From Bacillus sp. UNC41MFS5 (GTDB lineage Bacteria > Bacillota > Bacilli > Bacillales_B > DSM-18226), in NCBI RefSeq assembly GCF_000686805.1, contig NZ_KK366020.1, positions 84,634-148,633 on the forward strand: 64,000 nucleotides of DNA, written 5' to 3'. The position numbers were made by a program, and so were the translations under genes. Each line of letters opens with the position of its first letter. Within the stretch, counting starts at the first letter, position 1. The notes under the pieces are model-generated. The model saw only the letters and a list, made by a program, of their open reading frames with translations. It did no database searches and had not been told where the DNA came from. This document shows positions 54,559 to 63,388 of the stretch, one piece after another.

Positions 54559-55578
54559 ATGGATGAACGGTATTCACGGCAGGTCCTCTTTTCAGGGATC
54601 GGCAAAGAAGGACAAGCAAAGATTCGCAGCAAGCATGTGCTGATTATTGGTGCAGGAGCCTTAGGGTCAGGAAGTGCAGAGGTGCTGACGCGGGCCGGTG
54701 TTGGCAAGATTACAATTATTGACCGAGATTATGTAGAAGCCAGTAACCTGCAGCGCCAACAACTTTATACGGAAGAAGATGTCGCTGAGAAACTTCCCAA
54801 GGCAGCCGCAGCGGAAAAACGCCTGCGTGCGATTAACTCAGATGTGGAAGTGGTCTCGATTATTGGTGATGCCACTCCTCAATTATTGGAAGAGCTTGTT
54901 GTGGACGTTGATGTGATGATGGATGCGACTGATAATTTCGAAACGCGGATGGCGATGAATGATGTCTCGCAAAAATACAAGGTTCCGTGGATTTACGGGG
55001 CCTGTGTCGGCAGTTTTGGGATGTCGTTTTCGATGATTCCTGGGAAAACTCCGTGTTTGAATTGTCTGTTGCGCTCGATTCCACTCCAGGGGATGACCTG
55101 TGATACAGGAGGAATAATCTCTCCAGCTGTTCAAATGGTCATTGCCCATCAGACCGCGGAAGCGCTGAAGATGTTGGTGGAGGATTGGGACGCGGTCCGG
55201 ACTTCCTTTGTCAGCTTTGATTTATGGAGAAATCAGTACACGAGCTTGAAAATGTCGAAAGCGAAGTTTACCGGCTGCTTATCATGTGGCGAGGAGCGAA
55301 CCTATCCCTATCTTGATCAGGAAAATATGACGAAGACGACGGTACTGTGCGGCCGTGATACCGTGCAAATCCGTCCATCGTCGGTAGGTGAAATCTCGTT
55401 AGAACAACTCACAGGGCAGCTTAGTTCACTAGGATATGTGGTGAAGGGCAACCCTTATTTGGTTTCGGTTGAAATGGGCGAAGAGAGGATGGTTATTTTT
55501 CAAGACGGCCGTGCCCTTATTCACGGGACTAAGGATTTGACCCATGCCAAATCAGTTTACCAGCGGATTTTAGGATAG
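54559..55578 (+). CDS. moeB: MoaD/ThiS adenylyltransferase (MoeB/ThiF family)
   Basis: A 339-residue E1-like enzyme that adenylylates the C-terminus of MoaD (or ThiS). It has RYSRQVLFSGIGKEGQ, the ATP site IIGAGALGSGSAEVLTRAG, the catalytic-type CDTGGIISP region and two CxxC pairs that bind zinc (CLNCLLRS and CLSCGEE). After residue 260 comes an extra C-terminal domain (TVLCGRDTVQIRPSSVGEISLEQL) typical of Bacillus homologues; it is not a rhodanese. Last gene of the operon. Confidence 0.92.
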   Translation: MDERYSRQVLFSGIGKEGQAKIRSKHVLIIGAGALGSGSAEVLTRAGVGKITIIDRDYVEASNLQRQQLYTEEDVAEKLPKAAAAEKRLRAINSDVEVVSIIGDATPQLLEELVVDVDVMMDATDNFETRMAMNDVSQKYKVPWIYGACVGSFGMSFSMIPGKTPCLNCLLRSIPLQGMTCDTGGIISPAVQMVIAHQTAEALKMLVEDWDAVRTSFVSFDLWRNQYTSLKMSKAKFTGCLSCGEERTYPYLDQENMTKTTVLCGRDTVQIRPSSVGEISLEQLTGQLSSLGYVVKGNPYLVSVEMGEERMVIFQDGRALIHGTKDLTHAKSVYQRILG

Positions 55579-55582
55579 TTTG

Positions 55583-55614
55583 AACCCGTACCGTCATTGG
55601 TGCGGGTTATTTTT
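55583..55614 (+). terminator. Terminator of the fdhD-moeB operon
   Basis: AACCCGTACC pairs with GGTGCGGGTT (one G-U), then ATTTTTG. Confidence 0.88.
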
Positions 55615-55627
55615 GCAGCATTCGACT

Positions 55628-55643
55628 TGTTTCACGTGAAACA
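55628..55643. other. parS: parS centromere-like site (ParB/Spo0J binding)
   Basis: TGTTTCACGTGAAACA is a perfect 16-bp palindrome identical to the Bacillus parS consensus. It lies in the intergenic gap after moeB. ParB (Spo0J) loads on such sites, which cluster around the chromosome origin. Confidence 0.95.
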
Positions 55644-55750
55644 TTGAAGAGTATGTCGAAGTGTATACTCATCTTGCGGGCTAATTTTTCGAAAAAAAGC
55701 CGATACTCATGTAGAATAGATACGAGACTGAAATTAGAGGTGCTAGACAA

Positions 55751-56071
55751 GTGAATATATCTGTCCAAAAACTATTAGCGAAAATAGAAGAGGAATTGAA
55801 ACTAGCGAAGAGCAGTACAAAGGAAGAAAGCTTGCGGGAAAAAGTCTACTCAATTAAAACATTATGTGAGTTAGTGCTAGATGAAAAGCCAACACGGAAA
55901 AGCGAGGCACCGGCCGCTCCAGTTCAAGTGGTTCAGCCCGCAATCTCGTTCCAAGCCTTCCAACAGCCTATGATGAATCAACCCATCATTCAACAAGCAC
56001 CAACAATACAGCAGCCCAAAAAACTTGAAATGGAAGACGAAGCAAATGGAGATTCTTTATTTGATTTTTAA
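55751..56071 (+). CDS. YwdI-like protein (DUF5327)
   Basis: A 106-residue protein in the ywdI position. The N-terminal 55 residues are helical (VQKLLAKIEEELKLAKSSTKEESLREKVYSIKTLCELVLDE); the rest is Gln/Pro-rich and unstructured, ending acidic EDEANGDSLFDF. Function unknown. GTG start with AGAGGTG upstream. Eighteen bases precede ywdK. Confidence 0.8.
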   Translation: MNISVQKLLAKIEEELKLAKSSTKEESLREKVYSIKTLCELVLDEKPTRKSEAPAAPVQVVQPAISFQAFQQPMMNQPIIQQAPTIQQPKKLEMEDEANGDSLFDF

Positions 56072-56088
56072 AAAGGGGGAAATGTAAC

Positions 56089-56463
56089 ATGAAAGCTTTT
56101 ATCATAGTTGGTGCCATCAATGCCTTTATCGCAGTTGCGCTCGGCGCCTTTGGAGCCCATGGCTTGAAGGATAAACTCGATGCACATTATTTGGAGATTT
56201 GGAAAACAGGGGTCACGTATCAAATGTTCCACGCGATCGGGATTTTAATTGTAGGTCTGTTAATTGGTAAAATAGCTGCTGCCAGCCAGCAATTTACTTG
56301 GTCGGGATGGTTAATGCTGGCGGGAATTATTTTTTTCAGCGGAAGTTTGTATGTGCTGAGCTTAACAAAGATCGGCATCCTAGGAGCCATCACCCCAATT
56401 GGCGGAGTATGTTTCTTAGCCGCCTGGATCCTAATGGTTGTTGGAGCAGTGAAACATCTTTAA
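56089..56463 (+). CDS. YwdK-like membrane protein (DUF423)
   Basis: A 124-residue protein with four transmembrane helices, opening FIIVGAINAFIAVALGAFGAHGLKDKL, the DUF423 signature; the His in TYQMFHAIGILIVG is conserved in the family. Function unknown. Same order as ywdI-ywdK in B. subtilis. Confidence 0.88.
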   Translation: MKAFIIVGAINAFIAVALGAFGAHGLKDKLDAHYLEIWKTGVTYQMFHAIGILIVGLLIGKIAAASQQFTWSGWLMLAGIIFFSGSLYVLSLTKIGILGAITPIGGVCFLAAWILMVVGAVKHL

Positions 56464-56471
56464 TGAAAAGG

Positions 56472-56506
56472 AAGGCATTGGAATACGAGATCCAATGCCT
56501 TTTTTG
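56472..56506 (+). terminator. Terminator of ywdI-ywdK
   Basis: AAGGCATTGGA pairs with TCCAATGCCTT, then TTTT. Confidence 0.92.
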
Positions 56507-56510
56507 TACC

Positions 56511-56546
56511 TCAAAAAAATAAACACCAATTGATGGTCAATTGGTG
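56511..56546 (-). terminator. Terminator of gerQ
   Basis: CACCAATTG and CAATTGGTG form a perfect stem; on the minus strand TTTATTTTTTT follows. Confidence 0.9.
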
Positions 56547-56561
56547 TTGGCTTCATAGGAT

Positions 56562-57044
56562 TTATCTTGGCGGGTAAGTAGCCATAGGCGGCGCACTGCC
56601 ATATGGATATTCATACTCAATTTCTTCAGAGAACTGAATATAATCAACGGCGACCATTGGAATCAGGTAACGAGTCCCGACTTGTGGGTCACTCAGGATG
56701 ACATGGTCTCTTCCTGCCGCTTCAATAATCCCTTTAAATTCCTTCGCATTCCATTGATTATTGCCTTCGAAAGTAGCAAAAACACTGACCAATTTGCCTT
56801 TATTTAAGCGTAAGATATTTTCGATGTATGACTGTTCCATTGGCAGCATGCCTGGTGCTTGCGCTGCAGGTGCTGATGGCGCTGATGGTGCGCCGGCACC
56901 GGCTGGTGGAAATTGTGGGAATCCTTGTGCACCAGGTGCTGGATAAAAACTTTGCCCGGCCCCAGGCATCCCTTGGGCTCGCTGCTGTTGCCCTGCGTCT
57001 CCAGTATAAGGCTGAAAGCCCTGTGGATTATAGTATTGATTCAT
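56562..57044 (-). CDS. gerQ: Spore coat protein GerQ
   Basis: A 160-residue coat protein needed for germination-time activity of the CwlJ cortex hydrolase. The N-terminal 65 residues are Gln/Gly/Pro/Ala-rich, and the conserved C-terminal domain reads EQSYIENILRLNKGKLVSVFATFEGNNQWNAKEFKGIIEAAGRDHVILSDPQVGTRYLIPMVAVDYIQFSEEIEYEYP. GerQ is crosslinked by transglutaminase through Lys residues; only one Lys pair (NKGK) and KEFKG are available here. AGGAGGGG before the ATG. Confidence 0.93.
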   Translation of the reverse strand: MNQYYNPQGFQPYTGDAGQQQRAQGMPGAGQSFYPAPGAQGFPQFPPAGAGAPSAPSAPAAQAPGMLPMEQSYIENILRLNKGKLVSVFATFEGNNQWNAKEFKGIIEAAGRDHVILSDPQVGTRYLIPMVAVDYIQFSEEIEYEYPYGSAPPMATYPPR

Positions 57045-57232
57045 CCTTTTCCCCTCCTAAAAAGTGAATAAAACGAGTGGCACAACATCCTATTAATACT
57101 CCTTTTATCCCAAATTGGTTACAAATAGGAAAATAATAGCCCTGAGATTAATGGAGTTCTTTCTAAGACTCGCTGTTTAAATAGTATGAGCACAAGGGGC
57201 GAAATATGACTAGCTAACAGGGGAGGAACAGC

Positions 57233-57263
57233 AAAAAAAAGTCCCCAGCCGCAGCTGAGAACT
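57233..57263 (-). terminator. Terminator of hemQ
   Basis: On the minus strand AGTTCTCAGC pairs with GCTGGGGACT (two G-U pairs), then TTTTTTT. Confidence 0.85.
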
Positions 57264-57272
57264 TTTAAAAAA

Positions 57273-58016
57273 TTAAACATGTAAGAAATTAGCTACACGT
57301 TCTTCCTCTAAGATGTTACCTACAAAGAAAGAGCCAAATTCTCCATATCGAGCACTTACTTCATCAAAACGCATTTCGTAGACAAGCTTTTTAAACTGAA
57401 GGACGTCATCCGCAAACAAGGTTACGCCCCACTCATAATCGTCAAAACCAACGGAACCGGTGATGATTTGCTTTACTTTTCCAGCGTATGTACGACCAAT
57501 CATTCCGTGGCTGCGCATTAAACTTTTACGCTCTTCCATCGGCAGCATGTACCAGTTATCGTTACCTTCACGTTTCTTATCCATTGGATAGAAGCAGACA
57601 TGGTTTGTTTTAGGAAGCGCTGGGTAAAGCCGCGCTAAGATTTGTGGATTTTGGTATGGATCCTCCCCAGCAGGCAAATAGTTACTGAGCTCGACAACCG
57701 AAACATAAGAATGGGCAGGAATCGTAAATTCAGCCAATCTTGTTTTATTGAATTCGGTTTCAATTTGGTTTAGTTCTTCCATCGTTGGACGAAGAATCAT
57801 CATCATAAAATCCGCTTTTTGACCAACAATTGTATATAAAGCATGGCTGCCTTCTTTAAGTTCTTGTGTGGCATTCCACTTTTCAACTAGACTTAAAAAC
57901 TCGTGGATGGCGGCTTGGCGCTCATCACTGGGGAGCATTTTCCAAGTAGTCCAATCAACGGTACGGAAATCATGGAGGCAATACCAGCCATCAAGCGTTA
58001 CTGCTGCTTCACTCAT
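57273..58016 (-). CDS. hemQ: Coproheme decarboxylase HemQ
   Basis: A 247-residue chlorite-dismutase-fold enzyme that converts coproheme III to haem b, the last step of the Gram-positive haem pathway. Family features: [15 protein letters not shown], the Tyr in [39 protein letters not shown] with the haem-ligand His, and [15 protein letters not shown]. The haem it makes is needed by NosC and FdnI. ATG 58016 is chosen because GTG 58025 lies inside the AGGAGTGAT site. Confidence 0.95.
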   Translation of the reverse strand: MSEAAVTLDGWYCLHDFRTVDWTTWKMLPSDERQAAIHEFLSLVEKWNATQELKEGSHALYTIVGQKADFMMMILRPTMEELNQIETEFNKTRLAEFTIPAHSYVSVVELSNYLPAGEDPYQNPQILARLYPALPKTNHVCFYPMDKKREGNDNWYMLPMEERKSLMRSHGMIGRTYAGKVKQIITGSVGFDDYEWGVTLFADDVLQFKKLVYEMRFDEVSARYGEFGSFFVGNILEEERVANFLHV

Positions 58017-58186
58017 TATAATCACTCCTAAATAATCATTCTTCTTATTAACAATCTATACTATAACATAGTTTGACCCAGTGGCGCGCGAATAAACCTA
58101 TTGAACCAAACCAATGGATATTTTTCTTGGAAAAAGTAAATCATAAAAACTAGAGTGTAATTTTTTGAAAACAAAAACTTTTTGTA

Positions 58187-58200
58187 TGAAAGCGGTATTA
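58187..58200 (+). promoter_or_regulatory. cre site (CcpA activation) upstream of pta
   Basis: TGAAAGCGGTATTA matches the cre consensus at 13 of 14 positions and closely resembles the known B. subtilis pta cre. Its centre is about 55 bp before the predicted transcription start (58249), a position that allows activation. Confidence 0.7.
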
Positions 58201-58213
58201 GTGAGTCTTATCA

Positions 58214-58241
58214 TTGAAATTTAAAAATGGTAACGTATGCT
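58214..58241 (+). promoter_or_regulatory. Predicted pta promoter
   Basis: TTGAAA (58214-58219), 16 bp, TATGCT (58236-58241). Confidence 0.6.
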
Positions 58242-58274
58242 ATTTATGTAGGTTGATTAAGGGAGGATATAGTA

Positions 58275-59246
58275 GTGAGTGATTTATTTGAAGGATTAAA
58301 GCAAAAAATTTCTGGACGTGATTTGAGAATTGTTTTTCCAGAAGGATTAGATGAGCGGATTGTCAGAGCGGCAAGCCGTTTAGCGGAGGAAAAACTAATC
58401 ACACCGATTTTAATTGGCAATATCGAGAAGGTTCAAGCCAAAGCAGCAGAGCTTGGTGTTTCTTTAGATGAGGCAGAAATTTATGATCCGGCAAGCTATG
58501 CGGGCATGGACGAGCTAGTTTCAGCCTTTGTTGACCGCCGCAAAGGGAAAGCAAGCGAAGAGGATGCACGTAAAATTTTGCTTGATGGAAACTATTTTGG
58601 CACCATGCTTGTTTATTTAAATAAAGCACACGGCCTTGTCAGCGGTGCGGCTCACTCTACGGCAGATACGGTGCGCCCGGCATTACAGATCATTAAGACA
58701 AAAGAGGGCGTCAAGAAAACGTCCGGCGTATTTATCATGGTTCGTGAGGATGAAAAGTATGTGTTCGCTGATTGTGCGATTAATATTGCCCCAGACAGCA
58801 ATGATTTAGCAGAAATTGCAATTGAAAGTGCGAAGACCGCTCATATGTTTGATATGGAGCCGCGCATTGCGATGCTCAGCTTTTCAACGAAGGGCTCAGC
58901 GAAATCGCCTGAAACGGAAAGAGTGGCAGGCGCAGTGGCAGAAGCGAAGCGTCGTGACCCATCGCTTGTGTTAGACGGGGAATTCCAGTTTGATGCGGCT
59001 TTTGTTCCATCTGTGGCAAAAAGCAAGGCACCAGATTCTCCGCTGCAAGGGGATGCGAATGTGTTCATCTTCCCTAGTCTTGAAGCAGGAAACATCGGCT
59101 ACAAAATTGCGCAGCGCTTAGGCGGCTTTGAAGCAGTTGGACCGATTCTGCAAGGCTTAAACGCGCCGGTAAACGATTTATCACGCGGATGTAATGAAGA
59201 AGATGTCTACAAGCTGGCATTAATTACGGCAGCACAAGGGTTATAA
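58275..59246 (+). CDS. pta: Phosphate acetyltransferase Pta
   Basis: A 323-residue enzyme that interconverts acetyl-CoA and acetyl phosphate in overflow metabolism. It has the short Firmicute Pta length, with PEGLDERIVRAASRL, GLVSGAAHSTADTVRPALQIIKT, LSFSTKGSAKSPE, LDGEFQFDAAF and FPSLEAGNIGYKIAQRLG. GTG start with GGGAGG eight bases upstream. Monocistronic and under a probable CcpA-activated promoter. Confidence 0.96.
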   Translation: MSDLFEGLKQKISGRDLRIVFPEGLDERIVRAASRLAEEKLITPILIGNIEKVQAKAAELGVSLDEAEIYDPASYAGMDELVSAFVDRRKGKASEEDARKILLDGNYFGTMLVYLNKAHGLVSGAAHSTADTVRPALQIIKTKEGVKKTSGVFIMVREDEKYVFADCAINIAPDSNDLAEIAIESAKTAHMFDMEPRIAMLSFSTKGSAKSPETERVAGAVAEAKRRDPSLVLDGEFQFDAAFVPSVAKSKAPDSPLQGDANVFIFPSLEAGNIGYKIAQRLGGFEAVGPILQGLNAPVNDLSRGCNEEDVYKLALITAAQGL

Positions 59247-59265
59247 AAGTTTGTTTTTCAAAAGA

Positions 59266-59299
59266 GGCTGGTCCATTGTTATCGTGGATTGGCCTTTTT
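59266..59299 (+). terminator. Terminator of pta
   Basis: GGCTGGTCCA pairs with TGGATTGGCC (G-U pairs allowed), then TTTTT. Confidence 0.85.
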
Positions 59300-59451
59300 G
59301 GGTTAATTTACCGATTTTTGTGAAAATGTTCTGTGGTTTTGTAAAATTATCATGATTTTCGTAAATAAAGTATAATACTTTGTATAATAACTATCGAATT
59401 TTGTATAAATCCTATTAAAAAACTATTATTTCAAGTCAAGGAGCCACCGAA

Positions 59452-60282
59452 ATGGAAGGATTACTGCGCCAGCCGCAATGGCGGATTATCGATCAATCAG
59501 CGGCGGGCATTCATTTTCAAGCATTGCAATCATTTGGAACCGATGATACCCTGTGTGCCTCTGTTGGATCGGGGCAGGCACCAGCCACAGCTAGGACATG
59601 GGTCCACCACAATACAATAGTCCTCGGCATTCAGGATACTAAATTGCCATTTTTACAAGAGGGTATTCAGCTTTTGCAGGAGCAAGGCTATCATGCGATT
59701 GTCCGAAACTCCGGCGGCCTCGCGGTTGTCCTCGATGAAGGCGTCCTCAATATCTCGTTAATTTTTCCAGAGGCGGAAAAAGGGATTGATATTAATCGTG
59801 GCTATGATGCGATGTGGCAGCTCATTCAAAACATGTTTGCCGATTTCCCGCATCAGATTGAGGCTCGGGAAATTGTCGGTTCTTATTGCCCGGGAAGTTA
59901 CGATTTGAGCATTGCGGGGAAAAAGTTTGCCGGCATCTCGCAGCGCCGTCTTAAAAAGGGGGTCGCTGTCCAGATTTATCTCTGTGTGAATGGCAGCGGC
60001 GCTAAGCGAGCTGAGCTAGTAAGGAAATTTTATAAACTAGCAAAACAGGATGAAGAAACGAAATTTGCATATCCTGAAATTGTCCCAGAGGTCATGGCTT
60101 CGCTTACGGAATTGCTCGGAACCAATCTTACCATTTCCGACGTGATGCTCCGTCTATTAAACCAGTTAAAGGATCATAGCGGGCTATTGTATGCGGGTCC
60201 ATTAAACGAGTATGAACTGGAGTTATTTCCTGGCTATTATCAACGGGTCATTGACCGAAATGAAAAAATCAACGCCATGTAA
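59452..60282 (+). CDS. lipL: Octanoyl-[GcvH]:protein N-octanoyltransferase LipL
   Basis: A 276-residue amidotransferase that moves octanoate from GcvH to E2 subunits in the Bacillus lipoate pathway. The catalytic Cys146 is in [48 protein letters not shown] is the other binding loop. Full length. The upstream AT-rich region contains several TATAAT strings but no clear -35. Monocistronic. Confidence 0.94.
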   Translation: MEGLLRQPQWRIIDQSAAGIHFQALQSFGTDDTLCASVGSGQAPATARTWVHHNTIVLGIQDTKLPFLQEGIQLLQEQGYHAIVRNSGGLAVVLDEGVLNISLIFPEAEKGIDINRGYDAMWQLIQNMFADFPHQIEAREIVGSYCPGSYDLSIAGKKFAGISQRRLKKGVAVQIYLCVNGSGAKRAELVRKFYKLAKQDEETKFAYPEIVPEVMASLTELLGTNLTISDVMLRLLNQLKDHSGLLYAGPLNEYELELFPGYYQRVIDRNEKINAM

Positions 60283-60323
60283 AAAGCCGTAAATCCCACT
60301 TGAGCGGATTTACGGCTTTTTTT
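60281..60323 (+). terminator. Terminator of lipL
   Basis: AAAAAGCCGTAAATCC pairs perfectly with GGATTTACGGCTTTTT. Confidence 0.96.
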
Positions 60324-60364
60324 CAAAGAGATGTTGCGCTATTGCTCTTCTCCCAGTACTTTAT

Positions 60365-60517
60365 TGTCTAGCTCCAGCGCCTAGGGGCTCGAAGGTCTAC
60401 AGCCAATCCGTCATGAAGGTTAAAGAGCAACCTTCACGCCGGCTCGTCTTATGCCTGTCGCCCCTAGGAAAAAATGAACTACTTTTTTCCCTGTACAAGG
60501 CGCTTCCGCTTTTCTTA
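60365..60517 (-). repeat. Dispersed intergenic repeat, subtype 2 (copy R4) with an inserted hairpin
   Basis: Starts TGTCTAGCTCCAGCGCC and ends GGCGCTTCCGCTTTTCTTA, the reverse complement of R3, including the GAAGGTTAAAG/CAACCTTC hairpin and GCCTGTCGCCCCTAGG. An extra palindromic segment AGGAAAAAATGAACT then ACTTTTTTCCCT is inserted near its right end compared with R3. It abuts the stop codon of rsfA. Confidence 0.9.
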
Positions 60518-61309
60518 TTATTCCGCTACCTTCTCTAAGTTCCCATTACGGTCCATTTTAAATTTGGTAGCTGGTCTTTCTTCTTCTTCAAATAACACAA
60601 GCTTGCGGGCACGGTTCATGATCTTCATTAAGGTCTCGTAATCTTCTTGAATCGTTTCTGTATTTTGCTCAAGACCCTCGATTTTAGCGTTCATTTCTTC
60701 ATTTTGGCGTCTTACTTCGGCTAGCTCTCTTTTTAATCTTTCATTCTCACTTTTTAATGCTTCATTTTGCAGATTGGAATGATGAAAGTTTTGCAAGTAA
60801 GTAATAACGGAATCAAGCGAAAGCCCTGTGTTATTTGCCTGACGATAGGTTGGAACTGGTGTTTGAACCTGTGTTTGTGCATAAACGGGCGCCTGTGATG
60901 GTACCGAAGCTGCAGGGTTTACATAAGTTTCCTCTGCCATTTCTGCCGTCATATCCGGCATGTCAAAGCTAGTTTCCAGCGGCATCTCAACTTGAGCTGG
61001 GATCGTATCAAACTCTGGTGCTCCAGTGAGCGGCGGGCTATATAACAGCTTTTTCTTGCCGCCTTGCTCTTTACCTAATACTCTTTGTCTTTGTTTTCGT
61101 TGCTTTTTCGCTAATTGTAGTGCTTTTTCATAGCGGTGACGAACGACGGCATTCCATCTGAATCCACACGCGGCAGACGTACGATTCAGTTTATCGCCTA
61201 CCTCTTCAAAAGCGTTTAGCTGTGTACTTCCTTCTCTTACATGCCTAAGGACAGTTTCAGCTAAAAGCAAATCATTCTCATCTGTCCATGCGTCTTGACG
61301 AACTTTCAT
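60518..61309 (-). CDS. rsfA: Prespore-specific transcriptional regulator RsfA
   Basis: A 263-residue regulator. The N-terminal Myb/SANT-like domain (residues about 3-65: [52 protein letters not shown]) binds DNA; a basic stretch KKQRKQRQR follows; residues about 80-155 are a low-complexity linker; a long coiled coil ([33 protein letters not shown]) lies near 185-230. In B. subtilis it modulates forespore sigma-F genes. AAAGGGAG before the ATG. Confidence 0.9.
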   Translation of the reverse strand: MKVRQDAWTDENDLLLAETVLRHVREGSTQLNAFEEVGDKLNRTSAACGFRWNAVVRHRYEKALQLAKKQRKQRQRVLGKEQGGKKKLLYSPPLTGAPEFDTIPAQVEMPLETSFDMPDMTAEMAEETYVNPAASVPSQAPVYAQTQVQTPVPTYRQANNTGLSLDSVITYLQNFHHSNLQNEALKSENERLKRELAEVRRQNEEMNAKIEGLEQNTETIQEDYETLMKIMNRARKLVLFEEEERPATKFKMDRNGNLEKVAE

Positions 61310-61629
61310 ATGTTCAACTCCCTTTTATAGTTTTGGATGAACCCGCCCATGCTTCTTGACGAGTTTTTAAAAGTTCTAGTCTTAGGATGGACAAGTTTTT
61401 GAACCTTTATACCAAAATGGTTGAAAGGATAGTAGATTTTTTTAACGAGTTTAGTAAAGATTGCAACTTGCATTCGAATACAAGAAAATGTAAAATACCA
61501 AAGGAGTTAATCGGTTGTTTTAAGCTATCCAAGCTGGATAAACTATAGATATAGATTGTGACTTAGAAAAGCGCAAGCGCCCTGGTCAGCCGCTAGGGCC
61601 GCTTGCGCTAGACAGTTATTAAGAAAGGG
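61310..61629. other. Intergenic gap between rsfA and the DUF1450 gene
   Basis: Apart from repeat R5 (61565-61615) and the leader of the next gene I see nothing definite in these 320 bases. A forespore promoter for rsfA probably lies at the left end but no convincing consensus was found. Confidence 0.5.
61565..61615 (+). repeat. Minimal copy of the dispersed repeat family (R5)
   Basis: AGAAAAGCGCAAGCGCCCTGG...GCTTGCGCTAGACA: the two family ends joined with about 20 bases between them. AGCGCAAGCG and CGCTTGCGCT form a hairpin. CCTGGTCAGCCGCTAGGG links it to the ends of subtype 1. Confidence 0.85.
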
Positions 61630-61860
61630 TTGTCTTACATGTCCAATGAATTTCGCGTATGCGACGATTGTCAGGCCGTGAATTTAAAGACATTAATCCC
61701 TCGGTTAAAAGAACTGGATCCGGAGGCTGAAGTCAAAATTGGCTGCCAATCCTACTGCGGGCCTGGCCGGAAAAAGACCTTCGCCTTCGTCAATAACCGC
61801 CCCGTTGCCGCATTAACGGAAGAGGAATTAATGGAGAGAGTAAATAAGAAGATAAAATAA
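61630..61860 (+). CDS. DUF1450 small Cys protein (YuzB-like)
   Basis: A protein of about 75 residues (ATG 61639 with AAGAAAGGGTTG upstream, or TTG 61630). Cysteines lie in [10 protein letters not shown] and [20 protein letters not shown], a CxxC plus CxxxC pattern typical of the DUF1450/YuzB family; it may bind a metal or an Fe-S cluster. Function unknown. A terminator follows. Confidence 0.8.
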   Translation: MSYMSNEFRVCDDCQAVNLKTLIPRLKELDPEAEVKIGCQSYCGPGRKKTFAFVNNRPVAALTEEELMERVNKKIK

Positions 61861-61862
61861 GT

Positions 61863-61896
61863 CACCTTGGTCCTATAACCTTTGGTGATTTTTTTC
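61863..61896 (+). terminator. Terminator of the DUF1450 gene
   Basis: TCACC...GGTGA with an imperfect inner stem (TTGG/CCTTT) followed by TTTTTTT. Confidence 0.7.
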
Positions 61897-62031
61897 CCCC
61901 ATCCATGTCGAAAAATCGTGTAGAATTTTGCTGAAAACAGGGTGATTTTTGGGATATAATAGAAAATATTAAAGCAAAGGGCAAGAAGCTCTTAAACGCC
62001 AGGAGCAAGTTTACGAGGGAGAGGGAAGTCT

Positions 62032-63330
62032 ATGGCCTATTCGGCGGAAAAACTTAGTGAAGAAAAAGTCTTTAAAGACCCCGTCCATCGCTACGTCCAC
62101 GTACGTGACCTGGCCATCTGGGATTTAATCGGAACGAAGGAGTTTCAGCGCTTACGGCGCATCAAACAGCTCGGAACAACATTTTTAACCTTTCATGGCG
62201 CAGAGCACAGCCGCTTCAACCATTCTCTAGGTGTCTATGAAATTGTCCGCCGCATTATTGATGATGTGTTTGCGGGAAGACCGGAATGGAATGATGATGA
62301 CAGACTGTTGACCCTATGTGCAGCGTTGCTTCACGACCTCGGCCATGGCCCGTTCTCCCATTCGTTTGAAAAAGTATTTGATTTTGACCATGAGGAGTTC
62401 ACCCGAAAGATTATTTTGGGAAACACAGAGGTAAATAAGGTTCTTTTGCGGGTAGGTCATGATTTTCCTGCGAAAGTAGCTGAAGTGATCGCGAAAACAT
62501 CAGAGAAAAAGCTGGTGGTAAGTATGATTTCCAGTCAAATTGATGCCGACCGGATGGATTATTTGCAGCGGGATGCCTATTTTACCGGCGTCAGCTATGG
62601 TCAATTTGATATGGAACGTATTTTGAGGGTAATGCGGCCGCGCGAAGATCAGGTGGTCATTAAAAAGAGCGGCATGCACGCAGTCGAAGATTATATTATG
62701 AGCCGCTACCAGATGTATTGGCAGGTCTATTTTCATCCTGTATCACGCAGTGCGGAGGTTATTTTGACTAAAATTCTCCACCGCGCCAAGCAATTGTTTG
62801 AAGAAAACTATTCTTTTAAATACGAACCCATCCATTTTACATCGATTTTCAATGAAAAAGTAACCTTAGAAGACTATTTAAAATTAGATGAATCGGTGAT
62901 TTTATATTATTTTCAAATTTGGCAGGAAGAGTCAGATCCTGTTTTAAGCGACCTCTGCCGGCGGTTTGTCAATCGCAATCTATTTAAGTTTGCTGAATTT
63001 GACCCAGCGAAGGAATACAAAAAGCTCTCTGAACTAGGTTCATTATTCAAAAAGGCAGGGTTGGACCCTGAGTATTATTTGGTGGTCGATTCCTCGTCGG
63101 ATTTGCCGTATGATTTCTATCGTCCCGGTGAGGAGGAGGAGCGGCTCCCGATTCATTTGTTGATGCAAAGTGGGGAATTGAAGGAGCTTTCTCGCGAATC
63201 AGAGATTGTTGATGCGATTTCGGGGAAAAGAAGGACCGACCACAAACTCTATTACCCGGCTGATTTTATTCTTGATGATTCGACTAAAAAGAATGTCAAA
63301 AAGCAAATCCGTGCCCTTTTAGAGTTATAG
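62032..63330 (+). CDS. YwfO-like HD-domain phosphohydrolase
   Basis: A 432-residue HD-superfamily protein. The metal ligands are in RFNHSLGVYEI and LLHDLGHGPFSHSFE, with a further Asp in SSQIDADRMDYLQRDAYFTG, as in dGTPase/SAMHD1-like enzymes. The C-terminal 150 residues are less conserved. B. subtilis YwfO is a homologue thought to hydrolyse nucleotides. AGGGAGAGGGAAG precedes the ATG. Followed by ywgA, as in B. subtilis. Confidence 0.9.
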   Translation: MAYSAEKLSEEKVFKDPVHRYVHVRDLAIWDLIGTKEFQRLRRIKQLGTTFLTFHGAEHSRFNHSLGVYEIVRRIIDDVFAGRPEWNDDDRLLTLCAALLHDLGHGPFSHSFEKVFDFDHEEFTRKIILGNTEVNKVLLRVGHDFPAKVAEVIAKTSEKKLVVSMISSQIDADRMDYLQRDAYFTGVSYGQFDMERILRVMRPREDQVVIKKSGMHAVEDYIMSRYQMYWQVYFHPVSRSAEVILTKILHRAKQLFEENYSFKYEPIHFTSIFNEKVTLEDYLKLDESVILYYFQIWQEESDPVLSDLCRRFVNRNLFKFAEFDPAKEYKKLSELGSLFKKAGLDPEYYLVVDSSSDLPYDFYRPGEEEERLPIHLLMQSGELKELSRESEIVDAISGKRRTDHKLYYPADFILDDSTKKNVKKQIRALLEL

Positions 63331-63388
63331 AACGATTGGTGATTGGTAATGGTGCCTGACACCCAAATGGAGTAGGAGATGACGAACG

